Shown one piece after another: positions 1 through 8,429 of a stretch of 64,000 bases of DNA; positions within the stretch are counted from its first letter, which is position 1, and each line of letters starts with the position of its first letter. Where the stretch lies: contig NZ_BOMN01000117.1 of the NCBI RefSeq assembly GCF_016862215.1, positions 1 to 64,000 on the forward strand, in the 5' to 3' direction. This DNA is from Winogradskya humida. Lineage in GTDB: Bacteria; Actinomycetota; Actinomycetes; Mycobacteriales; Micromonosporaceae. A model generated the notes under the pieces. The model ran no database searches and was not told the origin of the DNA. It saw nothing but the letters and a program-made list of their open reading frames with translations. The position numbers and the translations under genes are program-made.

Positions 1-90
1 CGGTCCGTGCCGGGCCATCGGTCCGTGCCGGGCCACCGGTCCGTGCCGGGCCACCGGTCCGTGCCGGGCCACCGGTCCGTGCCGGGCCAC
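1..90. repeat. 18-bp tandem repeat, five copies
   Basis: Five consecutive copies of the 18-base unit cggtccgtgccgggccac; only the last base of the first copy differs. The array touches the left edge of the window, so its full length is unknown. The remainder up to the rdgB stop at 207 shows no gene that I can support. Confidence 0.9.
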
Positions 91-206
91 CCTCACCCGT
101 GCGCCCGCGTTGACCCGCCGCGCCGGTTCCAATGAGGCACACTCGGCCCGCGCTGGTTGTGCACCGGGATGCCCGGCCCGCGGCGGTTCCAGTCGAGGCC
201 GGCCTG

Positions 207-817
207 TCAGCGCGGTAGTTCTTTGGCGATCACCTTGGAGAGCTCGCGGAACGCCTTGCCCCGGTGGCTGATCGCGTCCTTCTCCGCGGGGCTCAGCTCA
301 GCGTTGGTGCGGTTCTGACCGTCACCCAGGAAGATCGGGTCGTAGCCGAAGCCGCCCGTGCCCCGGCGGGAGCGCAGAATGCGGCCGGGCTGCTTGCCCT
401 CGACAAGGTGCTCGCGGCCGTTGGGCAGGACGAGGGCTGCCGCGCAGACGAACGAGCCGCCGCGGTGTTCGTCGGGGACGTCGCCGATCTGCGCCAGGAC
501 CAGGTCGAGGTTGGCCTGGTCCTCGCCGTGGGCGCCGGACCAGCGGGCGCTGAAGACGCCCGGCATGCCGTTGAGGGCGTCGACCGCGAGGCCGGAGTCG
601 TCGGCCACCGTGGGCAGCCCGGTGCGCGACGCCCCCTCGCGGGCCTTGATGAGGGCGTTCTCCCCGAACGTCAGGCCCGTCTCCGGCACGTCCGGGTAGT
701 CAGGGAACTCGCCGAGGCCGACCAGCTCGATGCCGCCGGTGCCGAGCGCGAGGTCGAGGATGCGCTGGAGCTCGACCAGCTTCTTCTTGTTCGCCGTGGC
801 GAGCAGCAGGCGGGCCG

Positions 818-821
<4 letters not shown>
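207..821 (-). CDS. rdgB: RdgB/HAM1 non-canonical purine NTP pyrophosphatase
   Basis: Predicted to hydrolyse XTP, dITP and ITP to the monophosphate plus pyrophosphate, cleaning the nucleotide pool. The 204-residue protein has the family N-terminal nucleotide-binding motif (LLLATANKKKLVEL), the TFGENALIKA segment, the VADDSGL signature and GTGGFGYDPIF, all in the expected order. Length matches the family. Its ATG overlaps the rph stop by four bases (ATGA type), so the two are translationally coupled. The order rph-rdgB is the same as Rv1340-Rv1341 in M. tuberculosis. Confidence 0.96.
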
Positions 822-1546
<725 letters not shown>

Positions 1547-1598
1547 GGCCAAGAGCCTAGGCGGAACGGGAGCACTTCGCGTCGCCGGGTGCCAGCCC

Positions 1599-1641
1599 TG
1601 TGGATAACTCGCCCCGACCGGATGACCCTGCCTGTGGACAA
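1599..1641 (-). promoter_or_regulatory. Pair of DnaA-box-like sequences
   Basis: Read on the minus strand, TTATCCACA (1599-1607) and TTGTCCACA (1633-1641) are perfect matches to the bacterial DnaA-box consensus, in the same orientation and 34 bases apart. They sit in the gap between the glycosyltransferase stop and the rph start. The same two 9-mers occur as a second pair near 53.1 kb. DnaA binding here is inferred. Confidence 0.5.
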
Positions 1642-1735
1642 CCCAAGGTTCGATCATCGGCCGCTGATAGACCTGACCCAACCTTTTGAGAGGCGGGCAA
1701 GGATGCTCAGATCAACGCTGGTGGGACTGCTCGGA

Positions 1736-2980
1736 TCACTCGCTGGCAGCCGTCGCCCAGACGTCGGTGGCGGCGGCGACCACAGCGGGCACGGCTGGAC
1801 GCAGATGGCGAACCGTCTGGCGGGTCACCTTCGCCGATGGCAGCGACGTTGTCTGGGCACCATGGGCGCGCAGGAAACCGTCGACGGCCTGCGGCCATCC
1901 GAAAAGCTCCGCCCGGGCCCGGGCGGCTGCGCGGCGTTCGCCCTCCGGACGCTCCATAAGCTTGCGGACACCCTCCGCGAACGCTTCGGGGGTTCCGCGC
2001 ACCGCAAGACCGGCCTGACCGACGACCTCGGGAAGGGCGCTGGCGTCGTTGACGACCACGGGAGTGCCGCAGGCGAGCGCCTCGAGGGCGGCGAGGCCGA
2101 ACGTTTCGACCGGCCCCGGCGCAACCGCAACGTCAGCGCTGGCAAGGAGAGCCGCGACGTCATCACGGTCGGAGATGTGCCCGGCGAACCGCACGGGAAG
2201 CCGCGCCGACCGGTAAGCAAGCGCCGCACGACGCGAGCCGTCACCGGCGATCACGAGCACGGCAGGGGCCTTGCTCGCACGCAGCGCGGCGATCGTGTCG
2301 ACAGCGAGCTCGGGGCGCTTGTCCGCGGAAAGACGGCTGCAGAAGACAACCAGCAACTCGTCGGGGCGGGCATATCGGTCGCGGACCGCAGGGTCACGAC
2401 GGCTCGGGTGAAACTGCCGAAGGTTGACCCCGAGCGGGATCTCCGTCAGGTTGGGCACCCCAAGACGGCGAAACTCCGCGGCGGCAAACGCGGTGGTGCA
2501 GACGATCTGGTCGAAGGTCTCGGCCGTGCGCCTGTTCAGCCGGTCCGCGAGGGTCTCGCGCTGGGGCATGCCCCAGACTCCGAGCAGCCCGGCAAGGCTC
2601 TCGTGGGAGACCATCATCGAGCCGACGCCGGCCTCCCGGGCCCACCGGCCGGTCCAGCGCAGCGTGGAGCGGTCGGAGACCTCGAGGCGGTCCGGTGCCA
2701 GGTCTTCCAGCACCTTGGTCAGCTCGCGCCGGCTTGCCAGTACCCGGTAGCCCCCGGTGCGAGGAACCCGGTGACCGGGCAGAGTGATCACACGGCCCTG
2801 CTCGGTGATCTCGTCGGAACGTTCCCGTCCCGGCACGATCAGGATCGGCTCGTGACCGGCGCGGAGATAACCCTCGCCGAGGTGGCGTAGGGCGGTCCGC
2901 AGGCCGCCGGAACGGGGGGAGACGAAGTTCGCCAGTCGGACGATGCGCAGTCCACGCCCGCCTACTGATCGACCGGTCAT
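1736..2980 (-). CDS. GT4-family glycosyltransferase
   Basis: GT-B fold glycosyltransferase of family GT4. I set the start at the ATG at 2980 (MTGRSVGGRGLRIVRLANF), 414 residues, because the frame upstream lacks homology. The N-terminal half has a Rossmann-like opening (IVRLANFVSPRSGG, HLGEGYLRAGHEPILIVPG). The C-terminal half has the donor-site signature ETFGLAALEALACGTPVVV, including the two glutamates of the EX7E motif, followed by ALPEVVG. Substrate unknown. It sits between the Rv1339-like gene and rph, which are direct neighbours in mycobacteria, so it looks like a lineage-specific insertion. Confidence 0.9.
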   Translation of the reverse strand: MTGRSVGGRGLRIVRLANFVSPRSGGLRTALRHLGEGYLRAGHEPILIVPGRERSDEITEQGRVITLPGHRVPRTGGYRVLASRRELTKVLEDLAPDRLEVSDRSTLRWTGRWAREAGVGSMMVSHESLAGLLGVWGMPQRETLADRLNRRTAETFDQIVCTTAFAAAEFRRLGVPNLTEIPLGVNLRQFHPSRRDPAVRDRYARPDELLVVFCSRLSADKRPELAVDTIAALRASKAPAVLVIAGDGSRRAALAYRSARLPVRFAGHISDRDDVAALLASADVAVAPGPVETFGLAALEALACGTPVVVNDASALPEVVGQAGLAVRGTPEAFAEGVRKLMERPEGERRAAARARAELFGWPQAVDGFLRAHGAQTTSLPSAKVTRQTVRHLRPAVPAVVAAATDVWATAASE

Positions 2981-3042
2981 GCAGGGCACTCCAAGGTCAC
3001 AATCGATTCCGATGGTGCGCTCGTGCCGTCCCCTCGGCAAGC

Positions 3043-3789
3043 TCACAGATCGTAGCGGGCACCCGGACGGACTACCTCCACCGGACCCGCGTACGCCGCA
3101 CACGCGGCCTCCACAGTAGATGCCTCGGAGCCCCAGGCGGGTACCAAATGGGTCAAGAGTAGACGGCCCACGTCGGCCTTGGTCGCGGCCTCACCGGCCT
3201 CGCCGCCGGTCAGGTGCAGGTCGGGAGGGTTGGGGCGGCCATCAAGGTAACTCGCCTCACAGAGGAACAGATCCGCTCCCTGTGCGAGGCGCAGCAACGG
3301 ATCGCAGGGGGCCGTGTCCGAGGAGTAAGCAAGAACGCTCCCGTTGTGCTCCACGCGCACACCGTAGGTCTCGATCGGATGGTTGACCCGGTCGGCGGTG
3401 ACGGTGAAGGGGCCGATCGGAAAGGTGCCGGGCTGCAGTCCGTAGAACGTGTAGACGTCGTCGACGGGCTCCGCCTCGGAGCTGTAGGCCGCGGAGATCC
3501 GCTCGGCCGCACCCATCGGTGCGTAGACGGGCAGCGGCGGCAACGGCCCCGCGGGGTCGTAACGGCGAACCACTACATAGGTGCACGCGTCGAGCATGTG
3601 ATCGCAGTGGAGGTGAGTGATGAGGATGGCGTCGATCGCGTCGATGCCGGCATAACGCTGAAGCGCCGAAAGCGAGCCCGAACCGAAGTCGATGAGGAGC
3701 CGGAAACCCTCGGCCTCAACGAGGTAGGCGGAACAGGCCGACTCGGGACCGGGAAAACTGCCGGCACAGCCGAGAACGGTCAGTCGCAT
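3043..3789 (-). CDS. MBL-fold hydrolase, Rv1339-like (putative cAMP phosphodiesterase)
   Basis: A 248-residue metallo-beta-lactamase-fold protein with the zinc-binding motif HLHCDHMLD, a downstream SSDTAPCD segment and a final LTHLVPAWG histidine motif. It opens MRLTVLGCAGSFPGPESACS, as in M. tuberculosis Rv1339, which is reported as an atypical class II-like cAMP phosphodiesterase. Position next to rph/rdgB supports that orthology. A role in cyclic-nucleotide turnover is inferred from it; a generic phosphodiesterase is the alternative. Confidence 0.9.
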   Translation of the reverse strand: MRLTVLGCAGSFPGPESACSAYLVEAEGFRLLIDFGSGSLSALQRYAGIDAIDAILITHLHCDHMLDACTYVVVRRYDPAGPLPPLPVYAPMGAAERISAAYSSEAEPVDDVYTFYGLQPGTFPIGPFTVTADRVNHPIETYGVRVEHNGSVLAYSSDTAPCDPLLRLAQGADLFLCEASYLDGRPNPPDLHLTGGEAGEAATKADVGRLLLTHLVPAWGSEASTVEAACAAYAGPVEVVRPGARYDL

Positions 3790-3919
3790 GCGGGTCCCTC
3801 TGGTTCACGCTGGGTCGTCCACGAGGCCGCCGACCGATCCCTGACGAAGTGCGCGGACCAGTCAATCACGCTGCGCAGCCTACGCCGGGATCAGCACGTC
3901 ACGTAAACGTCTGATCGAT

Positions 3920-3937
3920 TTGTCGCTAAATCGACAA
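3920..3937. promoter_or_regulatory. 6-6-6 dyad in a divergent intergenic region
   Basis: TTGTCG, six spacer bases, CGACAA: a perfect inverted repeat in the 261-base gap between the divergently transcribed Rv1339-like gene and the small membrane protein. Position and shape suit an operator; the binder is unknown. Confidence 0.35.
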
Positions 3938-4050
3938 CCTATGTCACAGGCCACGTGAGCTGGGTCATTTTCGGTCGCGTTACGCCTCGTGAGTCGTATC
4001 CGTTGCACACGGTAAGGGGACAACAGGCGGACAAAAGGGAGGGGTAAATC

Positions 4051-4473
4051 GTGACGGCCACGGACGTGGACAAAACGACAGCTACTCGGGAGGTGACCGC
4101 CCCGGAAGTAGTTCCGTTCGGCTGGGAAGCCACCCGGCAGGTCGCCCGGGAGCTGGGTGACGACGAGGCCCGGTTCCGGTTCCCGGCGGCCGACGACCCG
4201 ACCCCGGGCACCCGTCGTCTGCTGAGCATGTCGCTCTACGCGTCGATGCTGGGCCTGGGCGGCGTGGGAGTGGGCGTCCGAGGGCTGGTTTCGCAGTTCG
4301 GCGGTGGCGTCCCCGCCTGGTACACATGGGTGCTGGCCGTCCTGGGAATGGTCAGCGTCGCACTCGCGGTCGGCGCATTCCTCTCCATCCACCGCCGCTG
4401 GCTGCCCTGGGTCCTCCTGGTCGCCGCAGCCCTTCCATTGGCCGCCGACGTCATGCTGGCCGTCGCCTACTGA
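4051..4473 (+). CDS. Small membrane protein of unknown function
   Basis: A 140-residue protein starting at a GTG preceded by a purine-rich ribosome site (gggaggggta). The first ~55 residues are soluble and charged. Three hydrophobic helices follow (about residues 56-76, 88-108 and 113-139), so the protein is probably an inner-membrane protein with a cytoplasmic N-terminus. I recognise no domain. It lies apart from its neighbours and is divergent from the Rv1339-like gene. Confidence 0.75.
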   Translation: MTATDVDKTTATREVTAPEVVPFGWEATRQVARELGDDEARFRFPAADDPTPGTRRLLSMSLYASMLGLGGVGVGVRGLVSQFGGGVPAWYTWVLAVLGMVSVALAVGAFLSIHRRWLPWVLLVAAALPLAADVMLAVAY

Positions 4474-4986
4474 ACCATCCCACGACGCCTGCGGAAACAG
4501 TCGCCCAGCAAGTCCGCAGCAGAACAATCAAAGGCGCCCATGAGCCGGGGCGGAGAAAAACAAAGCCGTTCCAGAACCCGCACACATGTACGCACACGCC
4601 GCGAACAGCCGTCCTCAAAGGAAACGAGAACCACCCTCATCCAACGGGTTCCATCGATGCGGGTCGAGGGCGACTGCAAGGTGTCGGGAACGACTGCGGC
4701 GCGGCTGCCGCGCTCGGGAACAAACAGTTTCCCGGGCAGCATGCGCATGGGAAGAAGCCCTTTTCAGAAATCGCTCACGCATGCGAATTGGCGGCTCTTC
4801 ACACGTGAGGGTTCAGTCGCTGGCCGGACGGCTTCTGGCGCGTCAGTCCGGGGCAGGTGTCCAGGTCTTCCGAGGACGGCGGCTCCTGAGCCGCCCATCG
4901 GGAAGACCTCGACATGCCTGGCGCTACTTTCGACCGGTCTGACCTGACCACGTTCTGCTGCCTGAATGCTTACCCGCTCAGTTCGG
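4474..4986. other. Intergenic region with a strong hairpin
   Basis: 513 bases without a convincing gene; the short open frames have arginine/serine-rich compositions and no usable ribosome site. At 4863-4909 the arms aggtcttcc and ggaagacct enclose a second stem (ggctcctgagcc core at 4881-4892), forming a long two-part hairpin between two converging genes. It may act as a bidirectional terminator, though there is no T-run. Confidence 0.4.
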
Positions 4987-5567
4987 TCAACGGCGCACCT
5001 GATAACGCAGGTGAAGCACCCTGTCGTCCTGAATCACCACGTCAGGATCCTCCAACAGGTGCTGCGCGTGGACCGACCCGAAGTAGCGTTGCCGGACCCG
5101 AACACGACGGGTACGACGTCCATGCGCACCTCGTCGACCAGGCCCCCGGCAAGCACCTGACCACCGACGTCGCCGGCCGCGACCTCGACCAGTCGGTCAC
5201 CGGCAAGCTCCTGCGCCCTGGCCACTGCCGCCTCGACGCCGTCGACGAAGTGAAACGGTGCCCCGGGGTCCCAGCCCTCAGGCGCCGGCCGGTGCGTCAC
5301 GACGACCACGTGGTCGATCCCGCTCGGCGGTTTCCCATCCCAGCCATCCGTCTGGTCGAAGACGTGCCGGCCGGCGACTGTCACCCCGATCTGGTCCCAG
5401 TACGGCCGGATGTAGTCGTAGGACGTCTGCGACACCTTCAGCACGCCGCTCTCATCCAACGGGACGTCACCGCTGGTCAACCAGTCAAACAGCGGTCCAG
5501 GCTGGTCATTCTCGTCCGCGACGAAGCCGTCCACCGACACCGAGCTGTACATGACCACCTTGCCCAC
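4987..5567 (-). pseudogene. Dihydrofolate-reductase/RibD-C family protein, frameshifted near the 3' end
   Basis: Starts MGKVVMYSSVSVDGFVADEN, the typical opening of the DHFR-like RibD C-terminal-domain family, with VTVAGRHVFDQTDGW and DHVVVVTHRPAP following. The uninterrupted frame ends at 5034 with an atypical tail after FGSG. One base before 5088 appears to be missing: from there the next frame reads RYFGSVHAQHLLEDPDVV and so on to a stop at 4987, the C-terminus expected for this family. A restored product would have about 193 residues; the frame as read gives 177. Either a recent inactivating deletion or a sequence error. Confidence 0.75.
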
Positions 5568-5814
5568 AGGGCTCTCCTCTGCTTTAGGGTGCCCCCAAAT
5601 TAGCGTGCCCCGAACTGCCGCTCTTGTAAGAAATCAATCGGCCGGCAGCGGCCAAGCATCCACCACGTGCGCACGGACGGGCCTTGCGAGGGGACACCTG
5701 CCGGAACCGGGGCCGGGCGCTGGGCACACCTGCCCCGCGCTGGGGACACCTGCCCCGCACTTGGGACGCCGCTGCCGAGAATCCCGCCCGCACGGGCCGG
5801 CAGTTGCCGAGATA

Positions 5815-6215
5815 GACGGACAGTCAGCCGGGCGGACAGTCAGCCGGGCGGACAGTCAGCCGGGCGGACAGTCAGCCTGCGGAGAGTCAGCCGGGCGGAC
5901 AGGAGGGGAGGAGCACAGGCAGGCGACCGTGCTCCGAGCAGCCGAGCAGCCGGGCAGGCGAGCAGCCGGGCAGGCGAGCAGCCGGGCAGGCGAGCAGGCG
6001 AGCAGGCGAGCAGGCGGACAAGCCGGCAAGCGGCCAGGCAGGCAGGCGCGTTGAAGCGGGAAAGCGGCCAGCCGGGCGGGCAGGCGGGCAGGCGGGGAGC
6101 CGGGCAAGCGGGCCAGCGGCCAGGCGGGCAAGCGGCCAGGCGGGCAAGCGGCCAGGCGGGCAAGCCGGCAAGCGGCCAGGCAGGCAGGCGCGTTGAAGCG
6201 GGAAGGCGGCCGGCC
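5815..6215. repeat. GC-rich tandem-repeat region
   Basis: Part of an 850-base gap (5568-6420) with no supportable gene. Near 5815-5900 the 16-base unit cagccgggcggacagt recurs about four times. Around 5937-6015 a 16-base unit built on gcagccgggcaggcga recurs and degrades to 8-base agcaggcg steps. A 44-base segment at 6019-6062 is repeated exactly at 6161-6204. Open frames on both strands only reflect the repeats (Arg/Gly/Ala- or Pro/Ala/Leu-rich), so I do not call them genes. Confidence 0.8.
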
Positions 6216-6420
6216 CGGCGGGCAGAAAGGCAGCGGAAGGGCAGGCCAAGCGGGTACGAAGCCGGATAGGCCAAGCGGGCGGGCCAGACGCCGGGGGAAG
6301 TGGGAAGGCGGCCGGGAAGGAAGGCAGGCGGCCGGGTAGGGAATTTGGGGCGGGGAAGCGGGAAGGTCTGGGGAAACGGGGCGACCCTTGACAGGCCGCC
6401 CCGCTGTGCAGCTTGGGGTG

Positions 6421-7386
6421 CTACGCCCAGAGTTGGCCTTCGAGGGCCTCTTCGGCGTCGGTGAGGGTACCGCCGTAGGCGCCCGTGGACAGGTATTTCC
6501 AGCCGCCGTCGCAGATGACGAAGGCGACGTCGGCGCGTTTTCCGGCTTTGACCGCTTCGTGGGCGACTGCGAGGGCGGCGTGCAGGATGGCGCCGCTGGA
6601 GAAGCCGGCGAAGATGCCTTCTACGTCTACGAGTTGGCGGGTGCGGAGGACTGCGTCTCGGGTGCTTACCGAGAAGCGGCGGTTGAGGACCGTGGCGTCG
6701 TAGAGTTCGGGGACGTAGCCTTCGTCGATGTTTCGGAGGCCGTAGACGATTTCGCCGTAGCGGGGTTCCGCGGCGACGATTTGGATGTCCTCTACTTTTT
6801 CGCGGAGGTAGCGGCCTGTGCCCATGAGGGTGCCGGTGGTTCCCAGGCCTGCCACGAAGTGGGTGATCGTGGGCAGATCATGCAGGAGTTCCGGGCCGGT
6901 TGTCTCGTAGTGGGCTCGGGCGTTGGCGGCGTTGCCGTACTGGAAGAGCATGACCCAGTCGGGGTGTTCCGCGGCGATCTGCTTGGCGACGGCGACGGCC
7001 TGGTTGGAGCCGCCGGCGGCTGGGGAGAAGATGATCTCGGCGCCGTACATGCGGAGGAGCTGGATGCGTTCCGAGGAGACGTTCTCGGGCATGACGCAGA
7101 CCAGGCGGTAGCCGCGGAGTTTGGCGACCATGGCCAGGGAGATGCCCGTGTTTCCGCTGGTCGGCTCGAGGATGGTGTCGCCGGGGCGCAGGCGGCCCGA
7201 CTCCTCCGCCTCGCGCACCATGTAGAGCGCGGGGCGGTCCTTGATGCTGCCGGTCGGGTTGCGGTCCTCGAGTTTGGCCCAGAGCCGCACCGGCGGCGCC
7301 CCCTCGGGCACCGTCGGTGACAAGCGGGGCAGGCCGACGAGCGGCGTGCCCCCGCAGGCGTCCAGCAGGCTCTCGTAGCGAGCCAT
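6421..7386 (-). CDS. cysM: CysO-dependent cysteine synthase CysM
   Basis: PLP enzyme of the cysteine synthase family, 321 residues. The PLP lysine is K49 in NPTGSIKDRP; the TSGNTG phosphate-binding loop and the GLGTTGTLMGTGRYL loop are present. In M. tuberculosis the equivalent CysM uses O-phosphoserine and the thiocarboxylated carrier CysO as sulfur donor. The adjacent cysO and mec genes make the same pathway very likely here. Its ATG is only five bases after the cysO stop, so the two are cotranscribed. Confidence 0.95.
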   Translation of the reverse strand: MARYESLLDACGGTPLVGLPRLSPTVPEGAPPVRLWAKLEDRNPTGSIKDRPALYMVREAEESGRLRPGDTILEPTSGNTGISLAMVAKLRGYRLVCVMPENVSSERIQLLRMYGAEIIFSPAAGGSNQAVAVAKQIAAEHPDWVMLFQYGNAANARAHYETTGPELLHDLPTITHFVAGLGTTGTLMGTGRYLREKVEDIQIVAAEPRYGEIVYGLRNIDEGYVPELYDATVLNRRFSVSTRDAVLRTRQLVDVEGIFAGFSSGAILHAALAVAHEAVKAGKRADVAFVICDGGWKYLSTGAYGGTLTDAEEALEGQLWA

Positions 7387-7391
7387 GGTGA

Positions 7392-7706
7392 TTACCGTCC
7401 GAAGAACGCGGCTGCGGCGGCGAAGCCGAGCGCGCCACCGGCCACGGCCGGGAGGATGGTGATCGAGTCGCCGTCGTTCAGCTTGGCGTCGAGGGCGCCG
7501 AGGAAGCGGACGTCCTCGTCGTTGACGTAGATGTTGACGAAGCGGTGCAGGCCGCCCTCGGGGGTGATGAGCCGCCCCTTGAGGCCGGAGTGCTTGGCGT
7601 CCAGGTCGTCGAGCAGGCCGGACAGGGTGTCGCCGGCGCCTTCGACGATCTTCGAGCCGCCGGTGTAGCTGCGCAGGATCGTCGGAACGCGAACTTCGAT
7701 AGCCAT
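7392..7706 (-). CDS. cysO: CysO sulfur-carrier protein with C-terminal extension
   Basis: Ubiquitin-fold (ThiS/MoaD-like) carrier that delivers sulfide as a C-terminal thiocarboxylate to CysM. The 104-residue product has the family pattern (GGLHRFVNIYVNDEDVRFL, then DGDSITILPAVAGG). In M. tuberculosis CysO the chain ends at Gly-Gly. Here it continues for 13 residues, ALGFAAAAAFFGR, to a TAA, so Gly90-Gly91 is internal. The tail would have to be removed, plausibly by the neighbouring Mec peptidase, before activation. The frame shows no sign of a shift. Confidence 0.93.
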   Translation of the reverse strand: MAIEVRVPTILRSYTGGSKIVEGAGDTLSGLLDDLDAKHSGLKGRLITPEGGLHRFVNIYVNDEDVRFLGALDAKLNDGDSITILPAVAGGALGFAAAAAFFGR

Positions 7707-7742
7707 GGCTGTGATGCTCCTAGCGAAAGAGTGAGTCGAAAG

Positions 7743-7817
7743 ATGTTCGGATATCGGTCGGGGACGAGTCGCTCAGCGACACTCGTAATAGACCGATGCC
7801 GGGCTCTGCCCGAACAT
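7743..7817 (-). promoter_or_regulatory. Structured leader between mec and cysO
   Basis: In the 146-base mec-cysO gap the sequence can fold into a nested structure. The arms atgttcgg (7743-7750) and ccgaacat (7810-7817) pair outermost, atcggtc (7753-7759) with gaccgat (7791-7797) inside, and an inner hairpin acgagtcgc / gcgacactcgt (7764-7786) at the tip. A GGGC-tct-GCCC hairpin (7800-7810) would compete with the outer stem. It ends about 37 bases upstream of the cysO start. It could be an attenuator or a processing site; the function is inferred. Confidence 0.45.
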
Positions 7818-7852
7818 GTACGACTGGACGGCGTCCCCGTCCGCACTCGCGC

Positions 7853-8284
7853 TCACGCGTCTACCGTCGCATCCACGATGTTGACCTTTTCCTCGGTCAC
7901 CACGCCGTCCACGATGCGGAACGAGCGGATTTCCTCGGAGTCGGGCTCACGGGTCGAGACCAGCAGGTAGTGCGCGCCCGGCTCGCCGGCGAACGAGACA
8001 TCCGTGCGGGACGGGTAGGCCTCGGTGGCGGTGTGCGAGTGGTAGATGACGACCGGTTCCTCGTCGCTGTCGTCCATCTCGCGCCAGACGCGCAGGTGCT
8101 CCATCGAGTCGAACTCGTAGAACGTCATCGAACGTGCCGCGTTGTCCATGGCGATGTGCCTCGTGGGGAGGTCACTGCCGATCGCTCCGGCGACCACGCC
8201 GCAGGCCTCGTCGGGGTGGTCCCGGCGGGCGTGGGCGACGATCGCGTCGACGATCGCGCTGTCGATGGTCAGCACGCTGTTCAC
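7853..8284 (-). CDS. mec: Mec, JAMM-family CysO peptidase
   Basis: Zinc metallopeptidase of the JAMM/MPN+ family, about 143 residues. It carries the full signature HSHTATEAYPSRTD (H-x-H-x7-S-x2-D) plus the upstream glutamate in DEACGVV. In M. tuberculosis Mec releases cysteine from the CysO-cysteine adduct. Related JAMM enzymes also trim carrier-protein tails, which matters here because CysO has one. The start is a GTG at 8284 or 8275; neither has a strong ribosome site. Confidence 0.92.
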   Translation of the reverse strand: MNSVLTIDSAIVDAIVAHARRDHPDEACGVVAGAIGSDLPTRHIAMDNAARSMTFYEFDSMEHLRVWREMDDSDEEPVVIYHSHTATEAYPSRTDVSFAGEPGAHYLLVSTREPDSEEIRSFRIVDGVVTEEKVNIVDATVDA

Positions 8285-8429
8285 ATTACCGTGACAACCC
8301 GCATCCCTGGGCGTGGCAGTCCTCACGCCCGCCACAGCGAACGAGACGCTCGCCAAAACCGATGAAACGCTCGAAGAGCGGACAAAAAACACCGGCGTAA
8401 GGACCGGGCGCAGGGGTAGACCTTTATGT

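Noticed and set aside
4467..4748. 93-residue minus-strand open frame
   Set aside because: No ribosome site and cysteine/arginine-rich composition; it does not resemble neighbouring genes.
5815..6204. Possible CRISPR array
   Set aside because: The units are contiguous or overlapping with no unique spacers, and no cas genes are near.
5667..6274. Several open frames in the repeat region
   Set aside because: They only translate the 16-base repeats; no ribosome site or conserved motif.
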